Positions 26,928-35,733 of a stretch of DNA of 64,000 nt are shown one piece after another. Under the pieces are notes generated by a model. That model worked only from the letters and a program-made list of their open reading frames with translations, was not told the DNA's origin and did no database searches. The position numbers were made by a program, and so were the translations under genes. Position 1 is the first letter of the stretch. Each line of letters begins with the position of its first letter. The DNA comes from Ruminococcus sp. GTDB taxonomy: Bacteria; Bacillota; Clostridia; Oscillospirales; Ruminococcaceae. The stretch lies in assembly GCA_020860605.1 (NCBI GenBank), contig JAJBTZ010000061.1:1-64000 (forward strand). The letters are read 5' to 3'.

Positions 26928-27802
26928 CAGCTAAATTCGGCCCAGCCGGAAGCTCCGAAGCGTTCTCGAAGATATATAAGAAATCGTCGGATATGCCGAA
27001 GTACTTGAGCGAAATGGGCCTCGACGCCTTCGAATACCAGTGCGGGCAGGGAGTAAGGGTCACCGAAGCCACAGGTCTTGCCCTTAAGTCGGAAGCTGAG
27101 AAGTGGGGAATCAAGCTCTCGCTCCATTCGCCATACTTCATCTCGCTTTCGAGCGTCGAGCCCGAAAAGCGCGACAAGAGCATCGACTACATATTGCAAT
27201 CATGCAGAGCCGCAAAGCTGATTGGCGCCGACAGAATCGTGATCCATTCCGGCTCCTGCGCCAAAATCACTCGTGAATACGCGTTAGAGCTTGCCTGCGA
27301 TACTCTATCAAGAGCGAGACAGGCAGCCATCTCGGAAGGCTATGAGGACATCCACTTCTGCCCTGAAACAATGGGCAAGGTGAACCAGCTCGGAACTCTT
27401 GACGAAGTCCTGACTCTATGCAAGCTCGACGATACTTTTTTACCCACCGTTGACTTCGGGCATTTAAATGCAAGAACCTTCGGAGCCGTAAATTCGCGCG
27501 AAGCGTTCGCAGAAATACTCGATAAAATCGAAAACGAACTCGGCAGCGACCGCCTGAAGGTCTTCCACTCTCACTTCTCAAAAATCGAGTACACGACTCC
27601 AGGAGGCGAGAAACGGCACCTGACCTTCGAGGACACCACCTATGGTCCCGAATGTGAGCCCCTGATGGAGCTGATCGCCAAGCGAAACCTGACACCGTCC
27701 TTCATTTGTGAAAGTGCTGGAACCCAGGACATCGACGCGCTATACATGAAACAAACCTACAATAATTATTTATCGGGAGGAAACATAAATGAGCAAATTT
27801 GA
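26924..27802 (+). CDS. Endonuclease IV-like TIM-barrel protein
   Basis: Resembles AP endonuclease family 2 (Nfo), which cuts at abasic sites with a trinuclear zinc centre. Visible candidate zinc ligands include LSLHSPYF, IVIHSGS, FCPETMGK, TVDFGHLNAR, FHSHFSKIEY and ICES. The 292-aa length fits. The N-terminus departs from the standard Nfo opening, so it could be a sugar-isomerase-like relative; the spacing of His and Glu residues favours Nfo. Overlaps by a few bases with yqeG and by 14 nt with the aminopeptidase gene. Confidence 0.78.
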   Translation: MTAKFGPAGSSEAFSKIYKKSSDMPKYLSEMGLDAFEYQCGQGVRVTEATGLALKSEAEKWGIKLSLHSPYFISLSSVEPEKRDKSIDYILQSCRAAKLIGADRIVIHSGSCAKITREYALELACDTLSRARQAAISEGYEDIHFCPETMGKVNQLGTLDEVLTLCKLDDTFLPTVDFGHLNARTFGAVNSREAFAEILDKIENELGSDRLKVFHSHFSKIEYTTPGGEKRHLTFEDTTYGPECEPLMELIAKRNLTPSFICESAGTQDIDALYMKQTYNNYLSGGNINEQI

Positions 27803-28856
27803 AAAACTGTTTGAAGTAATGCCAGAGGGCATTGACTGCGCTTTAATAACCGCAGACGTCAACCGCAGATACTTCACCGGTATGAAGTCCTCAGCAGGCA
27901 CGATAGTTGCCTTCAAGGACAAGGCCTACCTCATCATCGATTCGAGATACTTTGAGGTAGCTTCATTGACCGTCAAGGACGCCGAAGTAATCCTTCAGGG
28001 CAAGCTCTTCGAGCAGATTAACGAGCTACTGAAGAAGCATGGTGCAAAGAATGTCGCCATCGAGAGCGACTACGTCACTGTCAGCCAGCTGAACTCCTTC
28101 AAGGAGAAAATCACCGCTGCCGAAGTCGTCTCCTCAAACGACCTGAGCAAGGCCATCAGCGAACTGAGAATCGTGAAGACCCAGGACGAAATCGACAAGA
28201 TGATCAAGGCTCAGAGAATCGCCGAGAAGGCCTTCGACAATGTCCTGAACTTCATCAAGGTCGGCAAAACGGAGAAAGAAATCGGTCTCTGCCTCGACTA
28301 CTTCATGCTCAGTAACGGAGCCGAGGAGCTTTCATTCGAGACAATCGCCCTTACAGGTGCAAATACTTCCAGACCTCATGGCGTTGGTGGCGATACCAAG
28401 GTCACCGAGCACAGCTTCGTCCTTATGGACTACGGTGCAACATATGATGGATATCATAGCGACATGACCAGAACCGTCTGCGTAGGCACCCCCACTGATA
28501 AGATGGCAGAAGTCTACGAAATCGTCCTCAAGGCTCAGCTCGAAGCTATGAAGCACATCAAGGCCGGCGTAAACGCCTCAGACGTCGACAAGGTCGCTCG
28601 TGACATCATTACCGAAGCTGGCTATGGCGATAAGTTCGGACACTCTCTCGGTCACGGCGTAGGCCTCGAAATCCACGAAGCCCCTGCAGCAGCCCCGTCA
28701 AGCAAGTATGTCCTGAAAGAGAACATGATCGTCACCGACGAGCCTGGAATTTATCTCCCCGGAGAGTTCGGCGTGAGAATTGAGGACTTCGTAATCGTCA
28801 AGAACGACGGCTGCATAGACATGACCGAGGCGAAAAAGTCGCTTATAGTGCTCTAA
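27789..28856 (+). CDS. M24-family Xaa-Pro aminopeptidase
   Basis: Removes N-terminal residues next to proline. The N-terminal creatinase-like domain (about residues 1-125) is followed by the pita-bread metal domain with VLMDYGATYDGYHSDMTRT (metal Asps), HSLGHGVGLEIHEAP (His), DEPGIYLPGEFGVRIEDFV (two Glu). The 355-aa length is typical of the short PepP/YqhT type found next to efp in Firmicutes, as here. A link with EF-P through polyproline protein turnover is a tempting inference only. Confidence 0.93.
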   Translation: MSKFEKLFEVMPEGIDCALITADVNRRYFTGMKSSAGTIVAFKDKAYLIIDSRYFEVASLTVKDAEVILQGKLFEQINELLKKHGAKNVAIESDYVTVSQLNSFKEKITAAEVVSSNDLSKAISELRIVKTQDEIDKMIKAQRIAEKAFDNVLNFIKVGKTEKEIGLCLDYFMLSNGAEELSFETIALTGANTSRPHGVGGDTKVTEHSFVLMDYGATYDGYHSDMTRTVCVGTPTDKMAEVYEIVLKAQLEAMKHIKAGVNASDVDKVARDIITEAGYGDKFGHSLGHGVGLEIHEAPAAAPSSKYVLKENMIVTDEPGIYLPGEFGVRIEDFVIVKNDGCIDMTEAKKSLIVL

Positions 28857-28900
28857 GAGAGAAAAATTCGGTGCAAATTGCACATATTTTGAATTTGCTC

Positions 28901-28929
28901 TTGCATTATTGACGATTATCGGTTAAAAT
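28901..28929 (+). promoter_or_regulatory. Promoter for efp, with 5'-UTR hairpin
   Basis: TTGCAT-17 bp-TAAAAT upstream of efp. The predicted leader holds an extended hairpin at 28955-28985: TTCGG and TATTGC pair with GCAGTA and CCGAA around loop ATGTTG, ending 20 nt before the start codon. Confidence 0.7.
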
Positions 28930-29005
28930 AGAACTACTAAAGAATGAATTATCCTTCGGGTATTGCATGTTGGCAGTATGCCGAAAGAATTGGAGGAAAA
29001 TTTAA

Positions 29006-29563
29006 ATGATATCAGCAGGTGAATTTCGTAACGGCGTAACCTTCGAAGAAGACGGCAACGTCATGCAGGTCATCGAGTTCCAGCACGTAAAGCCCGGTAA
29101 AGGCGCAGCGTTCGTAAGAACCAAGACCAAGAACGTACTTACAGGTGCAGTCGTAGAAAAATCCTACAACCCAACCGCCAAGTTCCCGACAGCTTATATC
29201 GAGAGAAGAGATATGGAGTATTCCTACTCTGATGGCGAGCTCTACTACTTCATGGATTCTGAAACTTACGAGCAGATTCCCGTCAGTCCTAACGACGTCG
29301 GCGACAACTTCAAGTTCGTCAAGGAGAACATGGTCTGCACTATCCTTTCCTATAAGGGCAAAGTCTTCGGTGTAGAGCCCCCGTTCTTCGTAGATCTCGT
29401 TGTAACTCAGACTGATCCTGGCTTTGCCGGCAACACTGCTACGAATGCTCAGAAGCCCGCTACACTCGAAACAGGTGCAGAGATTAAGGTACCGCTTTTC
29501 ATCAACGAAGGCGAGACCATCAGAATCGACACCAGAACCGGCGAATACATGGGCAGAGCTTAA
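29006..29563 (+). CDS. efp: Elongation factor P
   Basis: Relieves ribosome stalling at polyproline stretches by binding between P and E sites. 185 aa, three OB-like domains, opening [17 protein letters not shown]. The modified loop is PGKGAAFV with Lys32, matching the Firmicutes type that carries 5-aminopentanol in B. subtilis rather than beta-lysine. The C-terminus [15 protein letters not shown] is diagnostic. TTGGAGGAAA ribosome binding site; own promoter; follows the M24 peptidase as in many Firmicutes. Confidence 0.98.
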   Translation: MISAGEFRNGVTFEEDGNVMQVIEFQHVKPGKGAAFVRTKTKNVLTGAVVEKSYNPTAKFPTAYIERRDMEYSYSDGELYYFMDSETYEQIPVSPNDVGDNFKFVKENMVCTILSYKGKVFGVEPPFFVDLVVTQTDPGFAGNTATNAQKPATLETGAEIKVPLFINEGETIRIDTRTGEYMGRA

Positions 29564-29608
29564 TCTGACCAACCTAGAACCAAAATTTATACCAGAGGAG
29601 GATTAGTT

Positions 29609-30112
29609 ATGAACTTATCAGAAAAGGTACAATACCTGAACGGTCTTATGGACGGCTTGGGAATTGACGAATCAACCGATACCGGCAAGGTCTTACTTGC
29701 AATGAAGGATATCCTTGACGAAGTCTGCGAGGCGGTCGACGGAATTGACAGCGATGTCGACGACATTGTCGACTTCTGCAACGCGATGGACGAAGACCTT
29801 CACAACGTGGAGGAGGCAGTTTTTGATGACGGCCCGAAAGGCCCGTGTCCTCATGACGAACCGCCTCATGGTCCTCATCACGGACCTCACGGAGGCCCTC
29901 ATGGCCCACATCATGGCCCTCATGGTCCCCACGACCACTGCTGCTGCCATCATCCTGAGGAGGACGAAGACCTCCCTTTTGAGCATCCTTTCCCGTTCGA
30001 CGACGAGCCGGACTGGATGGATGATGACGAGCCCGATTTTCCCGAAGAGGAAGAAGTCGATCTGGGAGAAGAGGAATCCGAGGAAACCATCGAGGACGCC
30101 CCAGAGGAGTAA
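29609..30112 (+). CDS. CD1247 N-terminal domain protein with His/Gly/Pro repeat and acidic tail
   Basis: Residues about 1-75 match the small helical domain first noted in C. difficile CD1247 (LSEKVQYLNGLMDGLGID, then heptads of acidic and hydrophobic residues), a gene often found beside efp in clostridia. Residues about 80-115 are a metal-ligand-rich repeat of HGP units (PHGPHHGPHGGPHG) ending HDHCCCHH. The remainder is strongly acidic (DDDEPDFPEEEEVDLG). 167 aa, no signal peptide or membrane segment. Function unknown; the His/Cys tract suggests Ni, Zn or Cu binding, an inference. AGGAGGATTAGTT precedes the ATG. Confidence 0.75.
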   Translation: MNLSEKVQYLNGLMDGLGIDESTDTGKVLLAMKDILDEVCEAVDGIDSDVDDIVDFCNAMDEDLHNVEEAVFDDGPKGPCPHDEPPHGPHHGPHGGPHGPHHGPHGPHDHCCCHHPEEDEDLPFEHPFPFDDEPDWMDDDEPDFPEEEEVDLGEEESEETIEDAPEE

Positions 30113-30136
30113 TCCCCACAAGCTCAATAGGCAATT

Positions 30137-30171
30137 AGCTCTCCCGTAGGGGCCCTTACGGGAGAGCTTTG
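30137..30171 (+). terminator. Hairpin after the CD1247-type gene, possible terminator
   Basis: A perfect 12-bp stem AGCTCTCCCGTA / TACGGGAGAGCT around an 8-nt loop. The following bases are only TTGAATG, so termination would be weak or the hairpin may instead stabilise the upstream message or attenuate the downstream transporter gene. Confidence 0.55.
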
Positions 30172-30195
30172 AATGAAAGAATATGGGTAATAAAT

Positions 30196-30882
30196 ATGTC
30201 CACATCAACTAAAAACGCGGCTCACCGCGTGGATACAAAAAAGTTAGTCCTGGCAGCGCTCTTCTCAGCGCTCGCATACCTCATTTCATTAGTACTCAGA
30301 ATTCCCTTCGTCCCAGCAGTCAGCTTCTTGAAGTATGACGCCAAGGACGTTATAATAGCCCTCGAGGGCTTCATCTTAGGCCCTTGGTACTCGGTCGCAA
30401 CATCGGTAATCGTCTCACTTATCGAGATGGTCACCGTCAGCTCCACTGGCATAATCGGAGCCGTGATGAACGTGCTCTCAACCCTCTCGTTCGTAGTCCC
30501 GGCAACCGTAATCTATAAGTATAACCGCAAAGTTTCTGGAGCAGTTTTCGGCCTCGCTGTCGGTGTTCTCGCAATGACAGGCTGTATGCTCCTCTGGAAC
30601 TACTTCATCACGCCCCTCTATATGGGCGTTTCGAGAGAAGCTGTCGCAGCACTCCTGCTCCCTGCATTCTTCCCGTTCAACTTCATCAAGGGCCTCATCA
30701 ACGCCTGCCTTACATTTATTTTGTACAAACCTATTATGACCGCTTTGCGTCACGCAAAAGTCCTGCCAGCATCCTCTGGAAGCGCTCCAAAGAAGGGCAC
30801 CGCCGTCGCGATAAATATCACGATGGTAGCGGTCTTAGCAATCGCTCTCGGAGTAGCAATCTGGCTCAGCACAAGAGGATAA
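30196..30882 (+). CDS. ECF transporter S component (vitamin uptake), possibly RibU-like
   Basis: About six hydrophobic segments in 228 aa, with a cytosolic N-terminus (KNAAHRVDTKKLVLAALFSALAY) typical of S components that bind a vitamin and join the shared EcfAA'T module. The segment PAVSFLKYDAKDVIIALEGFILGPW and WNYFITPLYMG resemble riboflavin-type S proteins, but I cannot fix the substrate. The ORF track starts at a TTG inside the preceding hairpin tail; the ATG at 30196 gives a normal N-terminus. No riboswitch is evident upstream. Confidence 0.8.
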   Translation: MSTSTKNAAHRVDTKKLVLAALFSALAYLISLVLRIPFVPAVSFLKYDAKDVIIALEGFILGPWYSVATSVIVSLIEMVTVSSTGIIGAVMNVLSTLSFVVPATVIYKYNRKVSGAVFGLAVGVLAMTGCMLLWNYFITPLYMGVSREAVAALLLPAFFPFNFIKGLINACLTFILYKPIMTALRHAKVLPASSGSAPKKGTAVAINITMVAVLAIALGVAIWLSTRG

Positions 30883-30901
30883 ATTCTGAAAGGAGATTCC
30901 C

Positions 30902-32434
30902 ATGCCAAAGTGGCTTAATAACGCAATATTTTATGAGATATACCCCCAATCGTTTATGGACACGAATGGCGACGGAATCGGCGATTTCAACGGCATAATT
31001 TCAAAACTACCTTACATAAAAGGCCTCGGCTGCAACGCAATCTGGATAAACCCATGCTTCAAGTCTCCCTTCGGTGACGCTGGCTACGACGTCTCCGACT
31101 ACTACGAGGTCGCACCGAGATATGGCTCCAACGACGACTTAAAGCACCTTTTCGAAGAGGCTCACAAGCTCGACATGCATGTGCTCTTGGACTTGGTCCC
31201 TGGCCACACTTCCTGGGATCACGAGTGGTTCAAGCGCTCCTCTGAGCCTGAACACAATGAATACTCTGACCGCTACATCTGGACGGACTCCATCTGGGAG
31301 CAGCCACAAGGCCTCGGCTATTTAGGAGGACTGGCGCCTCGGGACGGTTGCTGTGCCGTCAACTTCTTCTCCCACCAGCCTGCACTCAACTATGGCTACG
31401 AGGAGATAACCCGACCATGGCAGCAGCCAACCGATGCTGAAGGCCCGAAGGCAACCCTCGAAGAGATGAAAAACATCATGCGCTTCTGGCTCAATATGGG
31501 TTGCGATGGCTTCCGAGTCGATATGGCAGGGTCACTCGTCAAGAACGACCCCGAAGGCAAGGGCACTATAAGGCTTTGGCAGAATGTAAGAGAGTTTTTG
31601 GACGAAGAATTTCCAGAAGCAGCACTGATTTCCGAGTGGGGCGACCCTGACAAGTCGCTTGCAGGAGGCTTCCACATGGACTTCCTCCTCCACTTCGGCC
31701 CGATGAAATACTGGGAGCTTTTCCGCAGCGAAAAGGCATTTTTCTCCGGCCACGGCGACATCTCCGAATTCTTCGAGCGCTACATGGAGAGCTACCAGAA
31801 GACTCATGACAAGGGACTAATCTGCATCCCTTCTGGCAACCACGACATGCAGAGAATCTCCCACGACTTAACGCCTGAAGAAATCAAGCTCGCATTCGCA
31901 TTCATGCTCTCGATGCCTGGAGCCCCGTTCATCTACTACGGCGATGAAATCGGCATGAGAAACCTTGACGGCCTCGTTTCCGTTGAAGGAGGCTACGGCA
32001 GAACCGCAGCCAGAACTCCTATGCAGTGGGACGAATCGAAGAACGCTGGCTTCAGCACCGCCGAGTCTGATCAGCTCTACATCACGATAGACCACGACGA
32101 GAATCGTCCGACAGTCTCGAAGCAGGAATCCGACGAAAACTCAATCCTGAACGAGCTCAAGCGCCTGACAACCGTCCGCAACAGTCACCCTGCTTTCAAT
32201 GCTGAAAGCGATTTCGAGCTCGTCTACGTCAGGAAGAACGACCCAGTAATTGCATATATCCGCGAAAGTGAAGCCGAAAAGCTTCTGATTGCGATAAATA
32301 CATCCGCCAAGCCCGAAACCATCGCCTGCGACTATCTCCCGAAGGAGACAGTCTACAAGCAAGGCAACCCCGCCAGCTTCGACGGCAAAAAAGCCACAAT
32401 ACCCGCAAAATCTTGCGGATTCTACCATATCTAA
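30902..32434 (+). CDS. GH13 alpha-glucosidase/alpha-amylase family protein, cytoplasmic
   Basis: (beta/alpha)8 glycoside hydrolase acting on alpha-linked glucans. Conserved blocks: IYPQSFMDTNGDGIGDFNGI, VLLDLVPGHTSWDH, GFRVDMAG with the nucleophile Asp, LISEWGDP with the acid/base Glu, and SGNHDMQRI with the transition-state Asp. 510 aa, no signal peptide, so it probably handles imported maltodextrins or isomalto-oligosaccharides. The closest style is the oligo-1,6-glucosidase/trehalose synthase group; substrate remains open. AAAGGAGATTCCC precedes the ATG. Confidence 0.88.
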   Translation: MPKWLNNAIFYEIYPQSFMDTNGDGIGDFNGIISKLPYIKGLGCNAIWINPCFKSPFGDAGYDVSDYYEVAPRYGSNDDLKHLFEEAHKLDMHVLLDLVPGHTSWDHEWFKRSSEPEHNEYSDRYIWTDSIWEQPQGLGYLGGLAPRDGCCAVNFFSHQPALNYGYEEITRPWQQPTDAEGPKATLEEMKNIMRFWLNMGCDGFRVDMAGSLVKNDPEGKGTIRLWQNVREFLDEEFPEAALISEWGDPDKSLAGGFHMDFLLHFGPMKYWELFRSEKAFFSGHGDISEFFERYMESYQKTHDKGLICIPSGNHDMQRISHDLTPEEIKLAFAFMLSMPGAPFIYYGDEIGMRNLDGLVSVEGGYGRTAARTPMQWDESKNAGFSTAESDQLYITIDHDENRPTVSKQESDENSILNELKRLTTVRNSHPAFNAESDFELVYVRKNDPVIAYIRESEAEKLLIAINTSAKPETIACDYLPKETVYKQGNPASFDGKKATIPAKSCGFYHI

Positions 32435-32457
32435 AAACGACAAAGAAGGAAAGAACA

Positions 32458-33669
32458 ATGCTAACCCTTGATAAGTTTGAAGAAGCGTCCGAAGTAGTAA
32501 AACAGGCGACCCAGGAAACAAAACTGGTCTACAGCCCCTACTTCTCAGAAAGAACCGGCAACAAAGTCTACCTGAAGCCCGAAAACATGCAGGTAACAGG
32601 CGCCTATAAAGTCCGTGGTGCTTACTATAAAATCAGCACGCTGACACAAGAGGAGAGAGAAAAAGGCCTCATTACCGCCTCTGCCGGCAACCACGCCCAA
32701 GGCGTGGCTTATGCAGCGAAAGCCTATGGCTGTAAGGCCGTCATAGTCATGCCGACGACCACTCCGCTTATCAAGGTAAACCGCACCAAGAGCTATGGCG
32801 CCGAGGTAGTTCTTTACGGCAACGTCTACGACGAAGCCTGTGAATACGCCCTCAAGCTTGCCGAAGAAAAAGGCTACACCTTCATCCATCCGTTCGATGA
32901 CCTGACGGTTGCTACCGGCCAAGGTACAATCGCTATGGAGATAGTCAAAGAGCTCCCGCTTGTCGACTGCATTCTCGTCCCAATCGGAGGAGGAGGCCTC
33001 GCCACAGGCGTTTCCACTCTTGCAAAGCTCCTTAACCCGAATATCCACGTAATCGGCGTAGAACCCGCAGGAGCAGCTTGCCTGACCGCCTCATTCAAGG
33101 CTGGCGAAGTCGTAACTCTCCCCACCGTTAGTACCATCGCCGACGGCACTGCCGTCAAGACCCCTGGCAAAGAAATCTTCCCATACCTACAGAAGAACCT
33201 CGACGATATCATAACCGTAGAGGACGACGAGCTCATCGTCGCCTTCCTCGATATGGTCGAGAACCATAAGATGATAGTGGAGAATTCAGGTCTACTTTCC
33301 GTAGCAGCCCTCAACCACCTCGATTTCAAGGGCAAGAAAGTCGTCTCCGTACTGAGCGGAGGCAACATGGACGTCATCACAATGTCCTCAGTCGTCCAGC
33401 ATGGCCTGATCCAGCGCGACCGAATTTTCACTGTATCCGTACTTCTCCCTGACCGTGCAGGCGAACTGGTACGAGTCGCAACGGTAATCGCCAACGAGCA
33501 AGGCAACGTCATCAAGCTTGATCATAACCAGTTCGTCAGCACAAATCGAAACGCAGCAGTCGAGCTGAAGATAACAATGGAAGCCTTCGGAACTGACCAC
33601 AAGCAAAGAATCGTGAAGGCACTCGAAGACGGCGGTTTCAACCCGAAGGTAATCGCCCCAAACCTGTAA
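32458..33669 (+). CDS. ilvA: Threonine ammonia-lyase (short, ACT-containing form)
   Basis: PLP enzyme turning threonine into 2-oxobutanoate, either for isoleucine synthesis or catabolism. The PLP lysine is in TGAYKVRGAYYKI and the phosphate-binding glycine loop in IPIGGGGLATGV; ASAGNHAQGVAYAA is also typical. A C-terminal ACT-like domain (about residues 325-403, SVLLPDRAGELVRVATVIA) suggests allosteric control. I use ATG 32458 after AAGAAGGAAAG; the ORF track extends 15 codons upstream across the end of the GH13 gene. 403 aa, the TdcB-like length. No T-box is visible upstream. Confidence 0.93.
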   Translation: MLTLDKFEEASEVVKQATQETKLVYSPYFSERTGNKVYLKPENMQVTGAYKVRGAYYKISTLTQEEREKGLITASAGNHAQGVAYAAKAYGCKAVIVMPTTTPLIKVNRTKSYGAEVVLYGNVYDEACEYALKLAEEKGYTFIHPFDDLTVATGQGTIAMEIVKELPLVDCILVPIGGGGLATGVSTLAKLLNPNIHVIGVEPAGAACLTASFKAGEVVTLPTVSTIADGTAVKTPGKEIFPYLQKNLDDIITVEDDELIVAFLDMVENHKMIVENSGLLSVAALNHLDFKGKKVVSVLSGGNMDVITMSSVVQHGLIQRDRIFTVSVLLPDRAGELVRVATVIANEQGNVIKLDHNQFVSTNRNAAVELKITMEAFGTDHKQRIVKALEDGGFNPKVIAPNL

Positions 33670-33707
33670 ATTTAGCCATATTTACGACTTTGTCCGCCAA
33701 TAAAGGC

Positions 33708-33736
33708 TTGACAAGCCCTGAATAGCTTGCTATAAT
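33708..33736 (+). promoter_or_regulatory. Promoter of the metK riboswitch transcript
   Basis: TTGACA-17 bp-TATAAT, both perfect. Transcription would begin about 10-12 nt before the riboswitch P1 stem. Confidence 0.9.
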
Positions 33737-33754
33737 CAAAACATAATAAAAACC

Positions 33755-33890
33755 CTTATCAAGAGTGGTGGAGGAATCTGGTCCTGTGAAGCCCGGCAGC
33801 CTGTTTTCAAGGTGCTAAATCCAGCGGTTTAACCGAAAGATGAGGTAAGCTTAATGTTTATCCGCGTTCGGCAATCCGAGCGCGGTTTTT
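33755..33890 (+). ncRNA. SAM-I (S-box) riboswitch with terminator, upstream of metK
   Basis: The aptamer core shows CTTATCAAGAGTGGTGGAGG, then CTGTGAAGCCCGGCAGCC, AAGGTGCTAAATCCAGC and GAAAGATGAGG; P1 pairs CTTATC with GGTAAG (33755-33760 and 33844-33849). The expression platform is an intrinsic terminator at 33862-33890 (CCGCGTTCGG, CAAT, CCGAGCGCGG, then TTTTT). When SAM is abundant the aptamer forms and transcription should stop before metK, so SAM controls its own synthetase. Confidence 0.97.
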
Positions 33891-33915
33891 ATAATTACAC
33901 GAAAGGAAAATTGTA

Positions 33916-35088
33916 ATGAGAAGTTTATTCACTTCCGAATCAGTTACCGAGGGACATCCCGACAAAATCTGCGACCAGATTTCCGATGCCGTCCTCGACG
34001 AGTGTTTAAGACAGGACCCAATGTCGAGAGTCGCCTGTGAGACCACCTGCGCCTCCAGCCTTGTCATGTGTATAGGCGAAATCACTACGGGCGCCACAAT
34101 TGACATCCAGAGCATCGCCAGAGATGTTATAAGCGACATTGGCTACAATAAGCCGGAATACGGCTTTGACTCTGAAGGCTGCACTATTTTGACATCGATA
34201 AGAAAGCAGTCTCCCGATATCGCCATGGGTGTAGATAATTCTTTAGAGGGCAGAGACCAGAACGAAGGCGACATCGGAGCCGGCGACCAAGGCATGATGT
34301 TCGGCTACGCTTGCGACGAGACGCCAGTACTTATGCCAATGCCGATATACTACGCCCACAAGCTCACTCGTAAGCTCGCAGACCTCAGAAAGAGTGGGAA
34401 ACTGGGGTATCTCAGACCAGACGGCAAGAGCCAGGTCACCGTTGAATACGAAGACGGCAGACCCGTGAGAATCCACACAGTCGTCATCTCGACCCAGCAC
34501 GACCCAGACGTATCACAGGAAACCATCCATCAGGATATAATCGAAAAGTGCATCAAAGCCGTAATTCCAGCCGAGCTGATGGACGAAAAGACCGTCTTCT
34601 ACGTCAACCCAACTGGTAGATTCGTAATCGGAGGCCCCTGTGGCGACAGCGGTCTTACAGGCCGTAAAATCATCGTTGACACCTATGGTGGTTATTCCCA
34701 CCATGGCGGAGGCTGCTTCAGTGGCAAGGACCCGACGAAGGTCGACCGTTCTGCTGCATATGCTGCCAGATACGCTGCAAAGAACGTAGTAGCAGCAGGC
34801 CTTGCTTCCAAATGCGAAATCCAGCTCGCCTATGCGATAGGCGTTGCTCGTCCCGTCTCACTTCTTGTAGATACTTTCGGCACAGGTAAGGTCAGCGATG
34901 ATATCTTAGCCAGAGCCATCGGTGAAGTCTTCGACTTCAGACCCTCACATATAATCAATGACTTAGGCCTGAGAAAGCCTATTTATCGCGAAATATCCGC
35001 CTATGGCCACATGGGCAGAGAGGATCTGGATTTACCATGGGAAAAAACAGACAAGACCGCAGCACTTCTGGAGGCAGTAAAGCTGTAG
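33916..35088 (+). CDS. metK: S-adenosylmethionine synthetase
   Basis: Makes SAM from methionine and ATP. Opening [41 protein letters not shown] signature; [24 protein letters not shown]-like phosphate loop (seen as [20 protein letters not shown]). 390 aa, standard. Regulated by the SAM-I riboswitch and terminator immediately upstream, followed by AAAGGAAAATTGTA and ATG. The 3' end overlaps the next gene by 52 nt in another frame. Confidence 0.98.
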   Translation: MRSLFTSESVTEGHPDKICDQISDAVLDECLRQDPMSRVACETTCASSLVMCIGEITTGATIDIQSIARDVISDIGYNKPEYGFDSEGCTILTSIRKQSPDIAMGVDNSLEGRDQNEGDIGAGDQGMMFGYACDETPVLMPMPIYYAHKLTRKLADLRKSGKLGYLRPDGKSQVTVEYEDGRPVRIHTVVISTQHDPDVSQETIHQDIIEKCIKAVIPAELMDEKTVFYVNPTGRFVIGGPCGDSGLTGRKIIVDTYGGYSHHGGGCFSGKDPTKVDRSAAYAARYAAKNVVAAGLASKCEIQLAYAIGVARPVSLLVDTFGTGKVSDDILARAIGEVFDFRPSHIINDLGLRKPIYREISAYGHMGREDLDLPWEKTDKTAALLEAVKL

Positions 35089-35471
35089 ACTACAGCGTAA
35101 ATTCAGCAGCAGAGAACAAGTCCCTCAAGCTCCGAGAGAAGATATACATAGCGGTGGCAATAGTGGTCGTTCTTGTCAGCGTTGCAGGAATAATCGCTCT
35201 TCGCTACAACAGGAACGACACATTCAGCCTGCTTCTTGCAGAAGAAACCGAGCTCTACGACCTAAGTATCATAAACTCGGCAACAGTCGAGGATTTCATG
35301 GAAATCAAGGGCATAGGTGAAGTCAAGGCCAACGCCATCGTCAATTTCCGTGAGTCGATAGGCGGTTTCACCGACATTAACCAGATCACCTACATAGACG
35401 GCATCTCGGATGCGACTCTTGAGAAGATAATCGAGCATTTCTATGGCGAGGGAACCGAAACGGAAGAATAA
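35037..35471 (+). CDS. Membrane-anchored helix-hairpin-helix protein (ComEA-like)
   Basis: 144 aa: a polar N-terminus, one membrane segment ([20 protein letters not shown], about residues 36-56), then two HhH hairpins ([29 protein letters not shown] and the following [15 protein letters not shown]). This is the arrangement of ComEA, the double-stranded DNA receptor for transformation, although the linker is short. The only usable ATG lies 52 nt inside metK with a distant AGAGGA; no later in-frame start precedes the membrane segment. If translated it is coupled to metK and shares its SAM control. Confidence 0.75.
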   Translation: MGKNRQDRSTSGGSKAVDYSVNSAAENKSLKLREKIYIAVAIVVVLVSVAGIIALRYNRNDTFSLLLAEETELYDLSIINSATVEDFMEIKGIGEVKANAIVNFRESIGGFTDINQITYIDGISDATLEKIIEHFYGEGTETEE

Positions 35472-35481
35472 TAACATAACA

Positions 35482-35517
35482 AAAATCGCTCTTTCAAGAA
35501 ATTGAAAGGGCGATTTT
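35482..35517 (+). terminator. Bidirectional intrinsic terminator
   Basis: A 16-bp stem (AAAATCGCTCTTTCAA / TTGAAAGGGCGATTTT, one G-U) closed by a GAAA loop. A-rich and T-rich flanks on both sides let it end the metK transcript and the opposing tRNA-Thr transcript. Confidence 0.85.
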
Positions 35518-35550
35518 GCAATGCTTAGGAGACTCTTCAAGATAAAAAAG

Positions 35551-35626
<76 letters not shown>

Positions 35627-35663
35627 AACCATCTGACACGATTCATCCGTGCCACGATTTGAT

Positions 35664-35692
35664 ATTATAGACCATTCGGCTCGTTTTGTCAA
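35664..35692 (-). promoter_or_regulatory. Promoter of tRNA-Thr
   Basis: On the minus strand TTGACA-17 bp-TATAAT, a perfect consensus promoter whose -10 ends about 37 bp before the mature tRNA 5' end. Confidence 0.9.
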
Positions 35693-35733
35693 GACCTTTT
35701 TTGAAATTTTTTTGAGAAATCGGATATTAACTT

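Noticed and set aside
29646-30208. Several long ORFs in other frames over the CD1247-type gene
   Set aside because: Low-complexity His/Arg/Met runs that arise from the repeat in alternate frames; the plus-frame protein has the ribosome binding site and a family match.
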